This document shows, in pieces, positions 1 to 6,294 of a DNA stretch of 7,445 bases. Position 1 is the stretch's first letter. Each line of letters opens with the position of its first letter. The translations under genes and the position numbers were made by a program. Origin of the DNA: an uncultured Clostridia bacterium (GTDB lineage: Bacteria; Bacillota; Clostridia; Christensenellales; DTU072); contig CAKQTC010000028.1 in assembly GCA_934274515.1 (NCBI GenBank), positions 1 to 7,445 of the forward strand. The letters run 5' to 3'. The notes below the pieces were generated by a model. That model did no database searches, was not told where the DNA came from, and saw nothing but the letters and a program-made list of their open reading frames with translations.

Positions 1-1151
1 GCCTTGCTGGTATGCTCCCAACTCAGTTCGTTGATGACACGATTTCTTCCATACTCTCCCATCTGCTTGCGCTTCTCGGGATTGTCCAGCAGTTCCAGAA
101 TCTTTTCTGCCATATCCTCTGCATCATTCCTCTTTGCATAGAGAGAAGCATCCTGCGCCGAATATCTACCTTCCGTCAGGTCAAACTGCACCAGAGGTTT
201 GCCCAATGCCATATACTCCAGCACCTTATTCATGGTGCTCTTGTCGTTCATGGCATTATACTCGTCAGAGTTGACACACACATCAGCTGTGTTCAAGTAA
301 TCAAGCAGCGTCTGGTCAGGAACACGACCCGTAAACTCCACGATGTCATCCAGTCCCATCTCATGACTCAACTTCTTCATGCGATCCACATCTGGGCCAC
401 CACCAACGATTCCCCAAAACACATCATTCCGTCCAGGCAAATCCTTGATGTACTTTGCAGCCTTCAGAAGATACTCGATACCCTCCTGCTGTCCTATCAC
501 ACCCAGATAGCCCACCATAAACTTCTTACCACGCTTGATCTCGTTCTTTGGCTCTTGAATCTTCAGACGCTCCAACTTTGGCCCGCTTCTCAGCACAAAA
601 ACGTCCTCGGGCTTCATCCCACCACGCTCTATGGCTATCTTCTTGTAACTCTCATTGGTCACAAAGGCAAACTTACAATGCTTGTATGTCTGGCGCTCCA
701 GCCAAAGCTGGCTCTTGTAGAACATTCCCGATGCCTTGCCGAATTTCGCTTCATATAACTCCGGGCAGATGTCGTGATGGTCAAAGATGTAATCCACCCC
801 TTTGCCCTCAAACAACTTGGCCACCATCCAGATATCATCTGGTGGGTTACAACCATGGATGCAGTCGAATCCCACTTCCTTGTAGCACTTCTTGGCCAAG
901 CGGTACTCGTGCCACAAAGCAGCCCCGTACTCACGGGCATATCCCAGTGCTCCATTACCATCCTTGGGCAGTTTGTGGCGATATACATGCACCCCCTGCA
1001 GGAACTCATATTCCTTGTCGTAGCCCTTGCCTGTTGGACTTATCACCGATACCGTATAGCCATTGGCAGCCAATGTCGTAGCCTCTTGCCACACACGAGT
1101 ATCGAATGGCACAGGCAAGTTCTCTACAATAATCAATACCTTTCTATCCAT
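1..1151 (-). CDS. GT4-family glycosyltransferase, WbuB-like (3' end cut off by window edge)
   Basis: This frame starts at the ATG at 1151-1149 and stays open for 383 complete codons to the window edge, with no stop. The protein probably transfers a sugar from a nucleotide donor onto a lipid-linked capsule repeat unit at the cytoplasmic membrane face; the sugar cannot be told. Its N-terminus (VLIIVENLPVPFDTRVWQEA, residues 5-24) is typical of WbuB-like GT4 enzymes. Other landmarks are DHHD at 124-127, the start of the C-terminal Rossmann domain near 211-224 (FMVGYLGVIGQQEG), a GGGP loop at 250-253 and STMNKVLEYMALGKP at 305-319. That last segment sits where GT4 enzymes carry E-x7-E. The second Glu is E312, but the first position is Lys (K304). 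Family members are about 400 residues, so probably only 15-30 are missing. The start overlaps the end of the heparinase-like gene by 19 bases, suggesting translational coupling. The GT4 family call is firm; donor and acceptor are unknown. Confidence 0.9.
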   Translation of the reverse strand, partial: MDRKVLIIVENLPVPFDTRVWQEATTLAANGYTVSVISPTGKGYDKEYEFLQGVHVYRHKLPKDGNGALGYAREYGAALWHEYRLAKKCYKEVGFDCIHGCNPPDDIWMVAKLFEGKGVDYIFDHHDICPELYEAKFGKASGMFYKSQLWLERQTYKHCKFAFVTNESYKKIAIERGGMKPEDVFVLRSGPKLERLKIQEPKNEIKRGKKFMVGYLGVIGQQEGIEYLLKAAKYIKDLPGRNDVFWGIVGGGPDVDRMKKLSHEMGLDDIVEFTGRVPDQTLLDYLNTADVCVNSDEYNAMNDKSTMNKVLEYMALGKPLVQFDLTEGRYSAQDASLYAKRNDAEDMAEKILELLDNPEKRKQMGEYGRNRVINELSWEHTSK

Positions 1152-3001
1152 ATTCTTGTTTTTAATGTATTATTTTTCAATGGAAAGCACAATTTGTGCG
1201 TTTCCTTTTCCTTTCCGTATTCCTCAGAATACCAAGCCTTTTTTATCACAGGAGCAGTATCGGCTTCTATCCTGACCTCCACTCCGTCTCTCTTGACGAT
1301 TGCTTTACCTGATTCGATTGTCACTTGGCAGGCAGGATGCAGAATCAGAGTGGAGACACCTTCCGAGGATGCTGTCATCACATCCTCTATGAGCAGGCAC
1401 TGCCTCTTGTCGAACTCGAAAGAGCGGTTATGCTTATTGCCATTCTGCCAGACGCATTCCGCTTGCAGAAAATCATTGTCTGCCGACAATTCCGACTTTA
1501 GAAGTTTCGTTTCAGCTTTCTTTCCCCAAAGGAAAGCGCCCATCATCTGGCTTTGCTCCTGTCCCTTCACCCCTATGGTGTTGTGGTTGCATGAGCGGCG
1601 ATACTCATCACGCTTCTTTATATTACAATGATAGATGAATGTACCAGGGTCGCCCAATATGCACTTGCCATCTACATACAGTTGGAAGCTTAAAGCATCT
1701 GCATGCCCATGAGCAGCGATGCTGCCAAATCCCAAGGGCGCATGGTCAATGCCTATCACCACCCTTCCCTCATTGTCTCTCAAGAAGGTATAGCCTCCCT
1801 TCTCAAAGGTTCTGCTTTGCAAAGGTTTCCACATCGGCAACTGACCAACCTTCTCTATCTTGGATGTCGGATACAGCCAGCAGATGGTCTCTGACAGATG
1901 GTTAAAGCTTTCATATCTCCGGTCCAATACCAGCGAACACAGTTGCAGCAGATACTTGTAATGATGAATCTCTCCACCTTCCATATCTACTATCTTTCCT
2001 TCGTCGTTATCACCGAATTCACAAGCCTGTGTTTCATTCACCATCGAACAAGCCACAAACTCGCACTGCTTCTCCATCAGGTTCTTCCATGTGTCAGGAA
2101 CCTTCATGCCCGAGCATTGCATCAGATGCATCACCTGTGCATAAGCCTCCATTCCGAAGGTCTGGTAATGCAGTGCCATTTCCATGTTTACGCCATCCTC
2201 ATAATTCTGCTTATGCAGTTCCTCATCCAGGATGCGTATAGCCAGCCTTTTCCACGGTCCATAATCAAGAGCAAACCCGGCATAAGCAATTGCCGTTGCC
2301 TCTACGAGCAGATGATTATTGGCAGAAGAATATCGCGAATAATGCTGCGCCACATACGCAGCCATATTCTTGATGCCGTTCTCCATATCCACAAGCATAG
2401 TGCCATCTGTCGCATATCCTTTTTCCCTCAGAAAGGCAAGGGCTATCGTCCATTGGATACTGCGGATGGCCACTTCCATCACACTTGTCCATGAGATGCC
2501 ATGCAGGAAAGGGTTCTTCCTGTTCCAGTCCAGAAACAGCCGTTCCAGTTCCTCTGCATATTTCCTTTCACCTGTAGCATAATAAGCCTTTGCAAGCAAC
2601 GCAAACTGGAAGTGGCGGTTCAGCTCCCAGTTGGTTCTGGCATCACCCACCTCATCTCTCTGCTTATAACTCAGCGAATAGCTGAAATCCTGTCCCCATT
2701 CCCGCTCTGTCTGGAAACCCGCACTCCATTTTTCCTTATACCTATTATATTCATACCCTCCCAAGAGATGAATCCCAGTATTCAGATGAAAAGCGCTGTT
2801 CTCGAAATTCAGGCCTACTCTGTCGGGATTGAATTTCAGCTGCTGTAGCCGACTGTCAAAAAGGCAAGCCGTAACGGTCACATCACGCTTGCCATAAATT
2901 TTCCTTTCCTGCCTCTGCAGGATTTTCTGTTGAAGTCTCCAACCGACTTCAGGCACATTCATTGCCCTCAGTCGGTTGAAGTACCATTGAAGTTTGCTCA
3001 T
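1133..3001 (-). CDS. Heparinase II/III family protein (alginate lyase-like fold) of a polysaccharide locus
   Basis: The product is 622 residues, normal for the family. It resembles polysaccharide lyases that cleave uronic-acid glycosidic bonds by beta-elimination (heparinase II/III, PL12/15/17/21 type). The alpha-toroid half spans roughly residues 100-360, with NRHFQFALLAKAYYATGE (128-145), a W-x-NPF-type segment (159-165) and NNHLL (228-232). EDGVNMEMALHYQTF (268-282) carries the likely catalytic Tyr 279. The beta-sandwich half follows, with AAHGHADALSFQLYVDG (429-445; His 431 and 433), GDPGTFIYH (450-458) and NHNTI (472-476). So the usual Asn, His and Tyr positions look intact. The N-terminus (MSKLQWYFNRLRAMNVPEVG) is not a signal peptide, so the protein appears cytoplasmic, unlike catabolic heparinases. 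I chose the ATG at 3001-2999; the TTG directly before it is possible but less likely. The role, perhaps trimming or editing the glycan, is inferred from context; substrate and activity are unknown. Confidence 0.9.
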   Translation of the reverse strand: MSKLQWYFNRLRAMNVPEVGWRLQQKILQRQERKIYGKRDVTVTACLFDSRLQQLKFNPDRVGLNFENSAFHLNTGIHLLGGYEYNRYKEKWSAGFQTEREWGQDFSYSLSYKQRDEVGDARTNWELNRHFQFALLAKAYYATGERKYAEELERLFLDWNRKNPFLHGISWTSVMEVAIRSIQWTIALAFLREKGYATDGTMLVDMENGIKNMAAYVAQHYSRYSSANNHLLVEATAIAYAGFALDYGPWKRLAIRILDEELHKQNYEDGVNMEMALHYQTFGMEAYAQVMHLMQCSGMKVPDTWKNLMEKQCEFVACSMVNETQACEFGDNDEGKIVDMEGGEIHHYKYLLQLCSLVLDRRYESFNHLSETICWLYPTSKIEKVGQLPMWKPLQSRTFEKGGYTFLRDNEGRVVIGIDHAPLGFGSIAAHGHADALSFQLYVDGKCILGDPGTFIYHCNIKKRDEYRRSCNHNTIGVKGQEQSQMMGAFLWGKKAETKLLKSELSADNDFLQAECVWQNGNKHNRSFEFDKRQCLLIEDVMTASSEGVSTLILHPACQVTIESGKAIVKRDGVEVRIEADTAPVIKKAWYSEEYGKEKETHKLCFPLKNNTLKTRIWIERY

Positions 3002-3051
3002 CAATGATTGTCCATCATTAAATCCATATCATTTGGCATAATGCCAGTCAT
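3001..3051 (-). other. 16-codon micro-ORF between the dehydrogenase and heparinase genes, ending in a TGATG overlap
   Basis: Two bases after the dehydrogenase stop there is an ATG (3051-3049) opening a frame that reads MTGIMPNDMDLMMDNH. It ends at TGA 3003-3001, whose A is the first base of the heparinase ATG (TGATG). The same frame is open leftwards into the dehydrogenase tail (reading TSDELQTDRVLR before the Met). It may therefore be a short coupling leader, the former C-terminus of the dehydrogenase after a frameshift, or chance. No homology is recognised, so it is not called as a gene. Confidence 0.3.
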
Positions 3052-3053
3052 CC

Positions 3054-4451
3054 TTAGAACTCTGTCTGTCTGAAGTTCATCTGATGTTCCTCGTTCTGGG
3101 CCTCCTGGTTCTTGTTGATATCGCCCCAAGAAATGCCCTCATACTTTCCGTCATAGTCAACCTCCTTCCACTGGCGCACCAGGTCGATGACTATCTTGTT
3201 GGGATAGTTCTTCAGCACATCCTCAAAGTCCTTCTCCTTATTGGTCACCACCAGCACGTCGCTGTTCTTGCACACATCATCCAGGTCTGCACTGACGAAG
3301 TGCTGCAGATGAGGAATCTTTGCCATGATGAAATCCTTGTTGGTACCTGTCAACTCCGAAATCTTCACGTTACGGTCATAGATTCTTATTTCGAATCCCT
3401 TGCCCAACAGACTTTCCACCACATCCACTATGGGTGAGCAGCGCAAGTCATCGGTTCCTGCCTTGAAGCTCAAGCCAAGGATACCCACCTTGCGCTGTCC
3501 CTGTGCCATTATCAGCTGCACAGCACGTTTCTTCTGGTTCTCGTTGCTCTGGAAAATGCTCTCTATGACGGGAACATCCACATAGTTGTCATGAGCCAGA
3601 GTCTTCAGTGCCTTCATATCCTTGGGCAGGCAAGAACCTCCGTATGCAAAACCTGGTTTGAAGTAGTAAGGCGAAATGTTCAGCTGCTTGTCCTTGCAGA
3701 AGATCTCCATCACCTTGTGAGAATCCACACCTACTGACTTGCAGATGTTGCCCACCTCGTTGCCGAAGACAATCTTCAAGGCATGATAAGTGTTGTTTAC
3801 ATACTTCATCATCTCTGCCACCTTGATGTCTGTGCAGATAAACTCCGCATTGATGTGCTCATACATCTCACGGAACACCTTCTCGGCATACTCTGAGTCT
3901 GTACCTATCAGAGTCAAGGGTGGGTTGAAGTAATCTTCCACAGATGTACCCTCGCGCAGGAACTCTGGGTTGCTCACCACATTGAAATCTACTCCGCGCT
4001 TCAGGCCACTCTCCTGCTCGATTATCTCACCCACCTTCTTGTTGGTACCAGGAAGCACCGTAGAGCGGATGGCTATGAGATGCATATTCTCAGGCTTCTT
4101 GTCGCCCGCAAACTTCTCCTTCAGCGCACGTCCGATGCGACCTGCCACAGTATAGATATAGTTGAGGTTCAGATGACCCTCTGGGCTTGACGGAGTACCC
4201 ACCACTATAAATGAGACTTCCGTTTCCATGATAGCCTCTGCCGCAACTGTTGTGGCAGACATCAGCCCCTTCTTATGGGCCTCTTCGCAAAGTTCTGCGA
4301 TGCCTTCTTCGATGATGGTTGGCTTGCCTTCATTCATCAGGCGCACCTTGTTTTCATTGACATCCACACCGATTACTTTGTGGCCCAACTTAGCCAAACA
4401 TGCCGCACCTACGCAACCTACGTAGCCGAGGCCGAAAATACTAATGTTCAT
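3054..4451 (-). CDS. Nucleotide-sugar 6-dehydrogenase, GDP-mannose dehydrogenase (AlgD)-like
   Basis: This 465-residue cytosolic enzyme should oxidise C6 of a nucleotide hexose to the uronic acid in two NAD-dependent steps, giving GDP-mannuronate if the AlgD assignment is right or UDP-glucuronate if not. The NAD-binding Rossmann motif is at residues 3-16 (ISIFGLGYVGCVGA). Other landmarks are VGTPS (84-88), RSTVLPGT (129-136), NPEFLREGT (161-169), VAEMMKYVNNTYHA (211-224) and the catalytic Cys 274 in GFAYGGSCLPKD (267-278). The C-terminal domain has LGLSFKAGTDDLR (325-337) and KGFEIRIYDRNV (351-362). GGSCLPKD and SFKAGTDDLR-x-SP follow AlgD, whereas UDP-glucose dehydrogenases usually have GGSCFPKD and an AFK-type segment. 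Homology ends near GISW (439-442). The remaining 23 polar residues (rich in Gln, Asn and Glu) form an unusual tail that may reflect a frameshift. The start ATG lies 3 bases after the preceding stop, so this gene is in the operon. Substrate specificity is inferred from motifs only. Confidence 0.93.
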   Translation of the reverse strand: MNISIFGLGYVGCVGAACLAKLGHKVIGVDVNENKVRLMNEGKPTIIEEGIAELCEEAHKKGLMSATTVAAEAIMETEVSFIVVGTPSSPEGHLNLNYIYTVAGRIGRALKEKFAGDKKPENMHLIAIRSTVLPGTNKKVGEIIEQESGLKRGVDFNVVSNPEFLREGTSVEDYFNPPLTLIGTDSEYAEKVFREMYEHINAEFICTDIKVAEMMKYVNNTYHALKIVFGNEVGNICKSVGVDSHKVMEIFCKDKQLNISPYYFKPGFAYGGSCLPKDMKALKTLAHDNYVDVPVIESIFQSNENQKKRAVQLIMAQGQRKVGILGLSFKAGTDDLRCSPIVDVVESLLGKGFEIRIYDRNVKISELTGTNKDFIMAKIPHLQHFVSADLDDVCKNSDVLVVTNKEKDFEDVLKNYPNKIVIDLVRQWKEVDYDGKYEGISWGDINKNQEAQNEEHQMNFRQTEF

Positions 4452-4454
4452 AAA

Positions 4455-4721
4455 TTAATTCTGTTGTAAATTATTTACTATAAGCTTAAATTTTCCTCTT
4501 TTGGTATAAACCATTTCGTCCATAGAGCAAACCTTTGTTGTTATGTCCATGTTTCCTTTTCCACAGCGCTTCAAGGTTTTCTCTACTACGAATTCAATAT
4601 CATTATTAGTAAGCCCTTCATCAGGCGCTATTCTTATTTCCAGCTTGCCTTTCTCATTTTGAATCCATTGACAAGCCTTGATATGTTTTCCTTCCTCTAT
4701 GAAATCAACTCTTGTAACCAT
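4455..4721 (-). CDS. Orphan C-terminal domain of a second CapK/phenylacetate-CoA-ligase-like enzyme (gene remnant or frameshifted extension)
   Basis: From the first available ATG (4721-4719) the frame gives 88 residues. They match the C-terminal lid domain of CapK/PaaK-type adenylate-forming enzymes: IKACQWIQNEKGKLEIRI, then GKGNMDITTKV, then VYTKRGKFKLIV with a canonical RGK. It aligns over about 70 residues with the C-terminus of the protein just upstream (YSQFVQKEKGKVELNI, GQGNIDVTI, YTKRNKLMLVV), at roughly one third identity by eye. The frame is open further upstream and reads GGVIQRIVGRTDDILICKDG directly before the Met. That is the usual beginning of this domain, so the ATG is internal to a longer ancestral coding region. 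No adenylation core is present, so alone it should not be a working ligase. It stops 3 bases before the dehydrogenase ATG. It may be a relic of a tandem gene, a small stand-alone domain, or a C-terminal extension of its neighbour reached when the G9 tract changes length. Confidence 0.6.
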   Translation of the reverse strand: MVTRVDFIEEGKHIKACQWIQNEKGKLEIRIAPDEGLTNNDIEFVVEKTLKRCGKGNMDITTKVCSMDEMVYTKRGKFKLIVNNLQQN

Positions 4722-4777
4722 GGGGCCGTCCTTACAAATAAGGATATCATCAGTTCTGCCGACAATCCTTTGAATTA
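4722..4777 (-). pseudogene. Upstream coding remnant joining the G9 tract to the orphan C-terminal domain
   Basis: Nineteen codons run in the frame of the 88-residue ORF (the first uses the last G of the tract), reading VIQRIVGRTDDILICKDGP with no stop. The GRTDD motif and the trailing KDG are family hallmarks, so this is coding sequence stranded between the stop of the first protein (TAA 4777-4775) and the first ATG (4721). One added base in the G tract would put it in frame with the upstream gene. Confidence 0.6.
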
Positions 4778-6163
4778 CCCCCCCCCTACACAGGCCGTTG
4801 GAATTTCATTTACGACAAGCATCAGTTTGTTCCTCTTGGTGTATTTCAAATCTGTCTCTTTTACGTACCGAATCGTTACGTCTATATTGCCTTGACCGAT
4901 TTTTTCATTGATATTGTGCAATATATACTTTTCCACATCCTCAGTATAAGAATCATCTGAAACTATATTAAGTTCCACCTTACCTTTTTCTTTCTGCACA
5001 AACTGTGAATACCTCACGCCATTTGTGTCCTTAAAGATAAAGGTTAATGCAGAATCACTATACTTTGTACCATCCTTCCCAATGATAAACGCCATTGCTC
5101 TGCCATCCACTTTCTCGATTCCATGAGAATAATCGACAAAGCCTTCTGGAGTTTTCTTTATGCCTTCTTTCAAGACTATTCGATCCTCTGTCTTGTATCT
5201 TATCAGCGGAAAAACGTCATTGATAAGAGAAGTAGAAATGATATAATCATCATGATACTCCTCTATGCCATAGCCAGGATCCTCAAAATACCCGTTATGG
5301 TCAAATGACTCTTCGAGGCGGATGGTACGTTCCGTGGTTCCATAATGGTCATATATTTGCGTATGAAATACCTGTTCTATCAGTTTTCTCTGATAATCAA
5401 ACATGGTCTCCGACGAAGTAAATGCCACAGGAATATGGCACTCCAGCCCTTTGTCACGGAATACAAGTGCCAGACTATAGAGCGAACTTGGATAACCCTC
5501 TATGGCCTTGGGATGATGCTTCTCTATCAAGCGATGATAAGTTTCTGCCGTTTGGGCGTTGATGTTATAGCTTGACAGATACAGGGTATTGCTCACATGC
5601 ACCTTCAGGGAAATCTCCTTTCTCGTCAGATTTCCACGAAGTGACACTATCGGTTCACCATAGTTATATCCGCAACGCTTGCGGTAACAAACAAAGTACG
5701 CCTGTTCTCTCCATACTGATGCCCAATCCTGATATACTGTCAGGGGAGTTCCCGTAGTCCCGCTCGTGTGGTTCTTGATGAGTCCCTTCTCTTTCCTCGT
5801 CAAGAGTTCTTTTCCGTGCTTCTTCAGCATATCTTTTGTGAGGACGGGCAACTTCACGATGTCCTCCAGACATCTCACGTCATCAGCAGTCGTCACTCCA
5901 TGCTCCTGACAGAGGCTGCGATAATAGGAAGAACACGAGAACGCTTTTCTGAAGATTTCCAAAAAACGTTTTTCATTTCTCTCCTTCAACTCTTCTGGAG
6001 ACATATCATACATAGCATCTATCTCCCTCACATACCTGTTTACGAACAGGTGGGAACGAAGAAAGTACTTCAAAGTCTCCTTGATGTAACCTTTAATATT
6101 CATGTTTCTTTTCTTGCTATAATTCAGAATGGAATCTGCCAAATGCGGCTCATAGTTTGGCAT
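4775..6163 (-). CDS. CapK/phenylacetate-CoA ligase-like adenylate-forming enzyme
   Basis: The product is 462 residues from the ATG at 6163. It belongs to the AMP-forming (ANL) superfamily, in the CapK branch found in capsule loci. Such enzymes activate a carboxylate as an acyl-adenylate; the substrate here is unknown. The phosphate-binding loop TSGTTGTP is at 133-140, SSE at 250-252, YGTTE at 274-278 and IRYKTEDR at 321-328. The C-terminal lid domain runs from GR at 354-355 to VNEI at 451-454, with YTKRNK at 441-446 (Asn where the orphan copy has Gly). The last eight residues (PTACVGGG) come from the junction with the G9 tract and are not family-like. A second start at 6103, residue 21 (MNIKGYIKETLKYF), is equally plausible and gives 442 residues. 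Both ATGs follow the same GAAAAGAAAC. The sampled coding region is more A/T-rich than the dehydrogenase gene, hinting at separate acquisition. Upstream lies a 131-base spacer; downstream is a second lid domain. Confidence 0.85.
   Translation of the reverse strand: MPNYEPHLADSILNYSKKRNMNIKGYIKETLKYFLRSHLFVNRYVREIDAMYDMSPEELKERNEKRFLEIFRKAFSCSSYYRSLCQEHGVTTADDVRCLEDIVKLPVLTKDMLKKHGKELLTRKEKGLIKNHTSGTTGTPLTVYQDWASVWREQAYFVCYRKRCGYNYGEPIVSLRGNLTRKEISLKVHVSNTLYLSSYNINAQTAETYHRLIEKHHPKAIEGYPSSLYSLALVFRDKGLECHIPVAFTSSETMFDYQRKLIEQVFHTQIYDHYGTTERTIRLEESFDHNGYFEDPGYGIEEYHDDYIISTSLINDVFPLIRYKTEDRIVLKEGIKKTPEGFVDYSHGIEKVDGRAMAFIIGKDGTKYSDSALTFIFKDTNGVRYSQFVQKEKGKVELNIVSDDSYTEDVEKYILHNINEKIGQGNIDVTIRYVKETDLKYTKRNKLMLVVNEIPTACVGGG
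4778..4786 (-). repeat. Homopolymer run of nine G (nine C on the plus strand) at a gene 3' end
   Basis: The plus strand reads ttaccccccccctaca, a single run of nine C and the longest G/C run noticed in the window. On the coding strand it gives GGG GGG GGG TAA. With ten G the reading frame continues through VIQRIVGRTDD into the next ORF. With eight G it reads GGNSKDCRQN and stops. The tract length thus decides three different C-termini. Confidence 0.9.
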
Positions 6164-6173
6164 GTTTCTTTTC
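6101..6173 (-). repeat. 13-bp direct repeat covering both candidate starts of the CapK-like gene
   Basis: The 13 bases GAAAAGAAACATG (minus strand) occur at 6101-6113 and again at 6161-6173, exactly 60 bases apart. Each copy ends in an in-frame ATG of the CapK-like gene. The flanks are otherwise dissimilar, so this is a short repeat or chance rather than a clear 60-bp duplication. It leaves the choice of start ambiguous. Confidence 0.5.
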
Positions 6174-6294
6174 CCGTATTGAGATCCAGGGGGAAAGAGG
6201 CTGAAAAACAGTTCTTGTAAGAGTTTTTACTTCTTTCCAAAAACGATTATCACAATGCGACACTCAATGTATCGCACTACCATATATCCTCCTC
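6164..6294 (-). other. 131-base spacer between the glycosyltransferase and CapK-like genes
   Basis: No match to the Bacteroidales promoter pattern (TTTG, then TAnnTTTG about 19-20 bases later) was found, and no terminator with a strong stem and T-run. It contains the AGGAGG-led micro-ORF and a weak 7-bp hairpin (6256-6262 with 6270-6276, one G-T pair, 7-base loop). The CapK-like gene is most likely transcribed by read-through. Confidence 0.5.
6227..6283 (-). other. 18-codon ORF preceded by a perfect AGGAGG, in frame with the CapK-like gene
   Basis: Just after the upstream glycosyltransferase stop, AGGAGG (6293-6288) sits four bases before an ATG (6283-6281). The ORF reads MVVRYIECRIVIIVFGKK and ends at TAA 6229-6227. 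A strong Shine-Dalgarno is unusual in Bacteroidales, which rarely depend on one. The frame is the same as that of the CapK-like gene, and after the TAA it stays open as KLLQELFFSLFPPGSQYGKR up to the ATG at 6163. It could be a leader peptide, a decayed N-terminal extension, or chance. Confidence 0.3.

Noticed and set aside
12..758. 248-residue plus-strand ORF
   Set aside because: It lies wholly antisense to the well-supported GT4 gene at 1-1151, shows no family motif and looks like a shadow frame.
1152..1190. A/T-rich stretch upstream of the left glycosyltransferase as a promoter
   Set aside because: It lies within the heparinase-like coding region, no TAnnTTTG with upstream TTTG is present on the minus strand, and the genes overlap.
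774..1631. 285-residue plus-strand ORF
   Set aside because: It is antisense to both the left glycosyltransferase and the heparinase-like gene, crosses their junction and has no recognisable domain.
1898..2494. 198-residue plus-strand ORF
   Set aside because: It is an antisense shadow of the heparinase-like gene, rich in His, Ile and Cys, with no coherent fold signature.
3002..3004. TTG start for the heparinase-like gene, one codon earlier
   Set aside because: The adjacent ATG at 3001 is the more usual start and overlaps the micro-ORF stop as TGATG. The difference is one residue.
6101..6220. 60-bp tandem duplication at the start of the CapK-like gene
   Set aside because: Only the first 13 bases match; the remaining bases of the two units are dissimilar.
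6256..6276. Hairpin in the spacer as a terminator or attenuator
   Set aside because: The stem is only 7 bp with one G-T pair and no directly following T-run, too weak to call.
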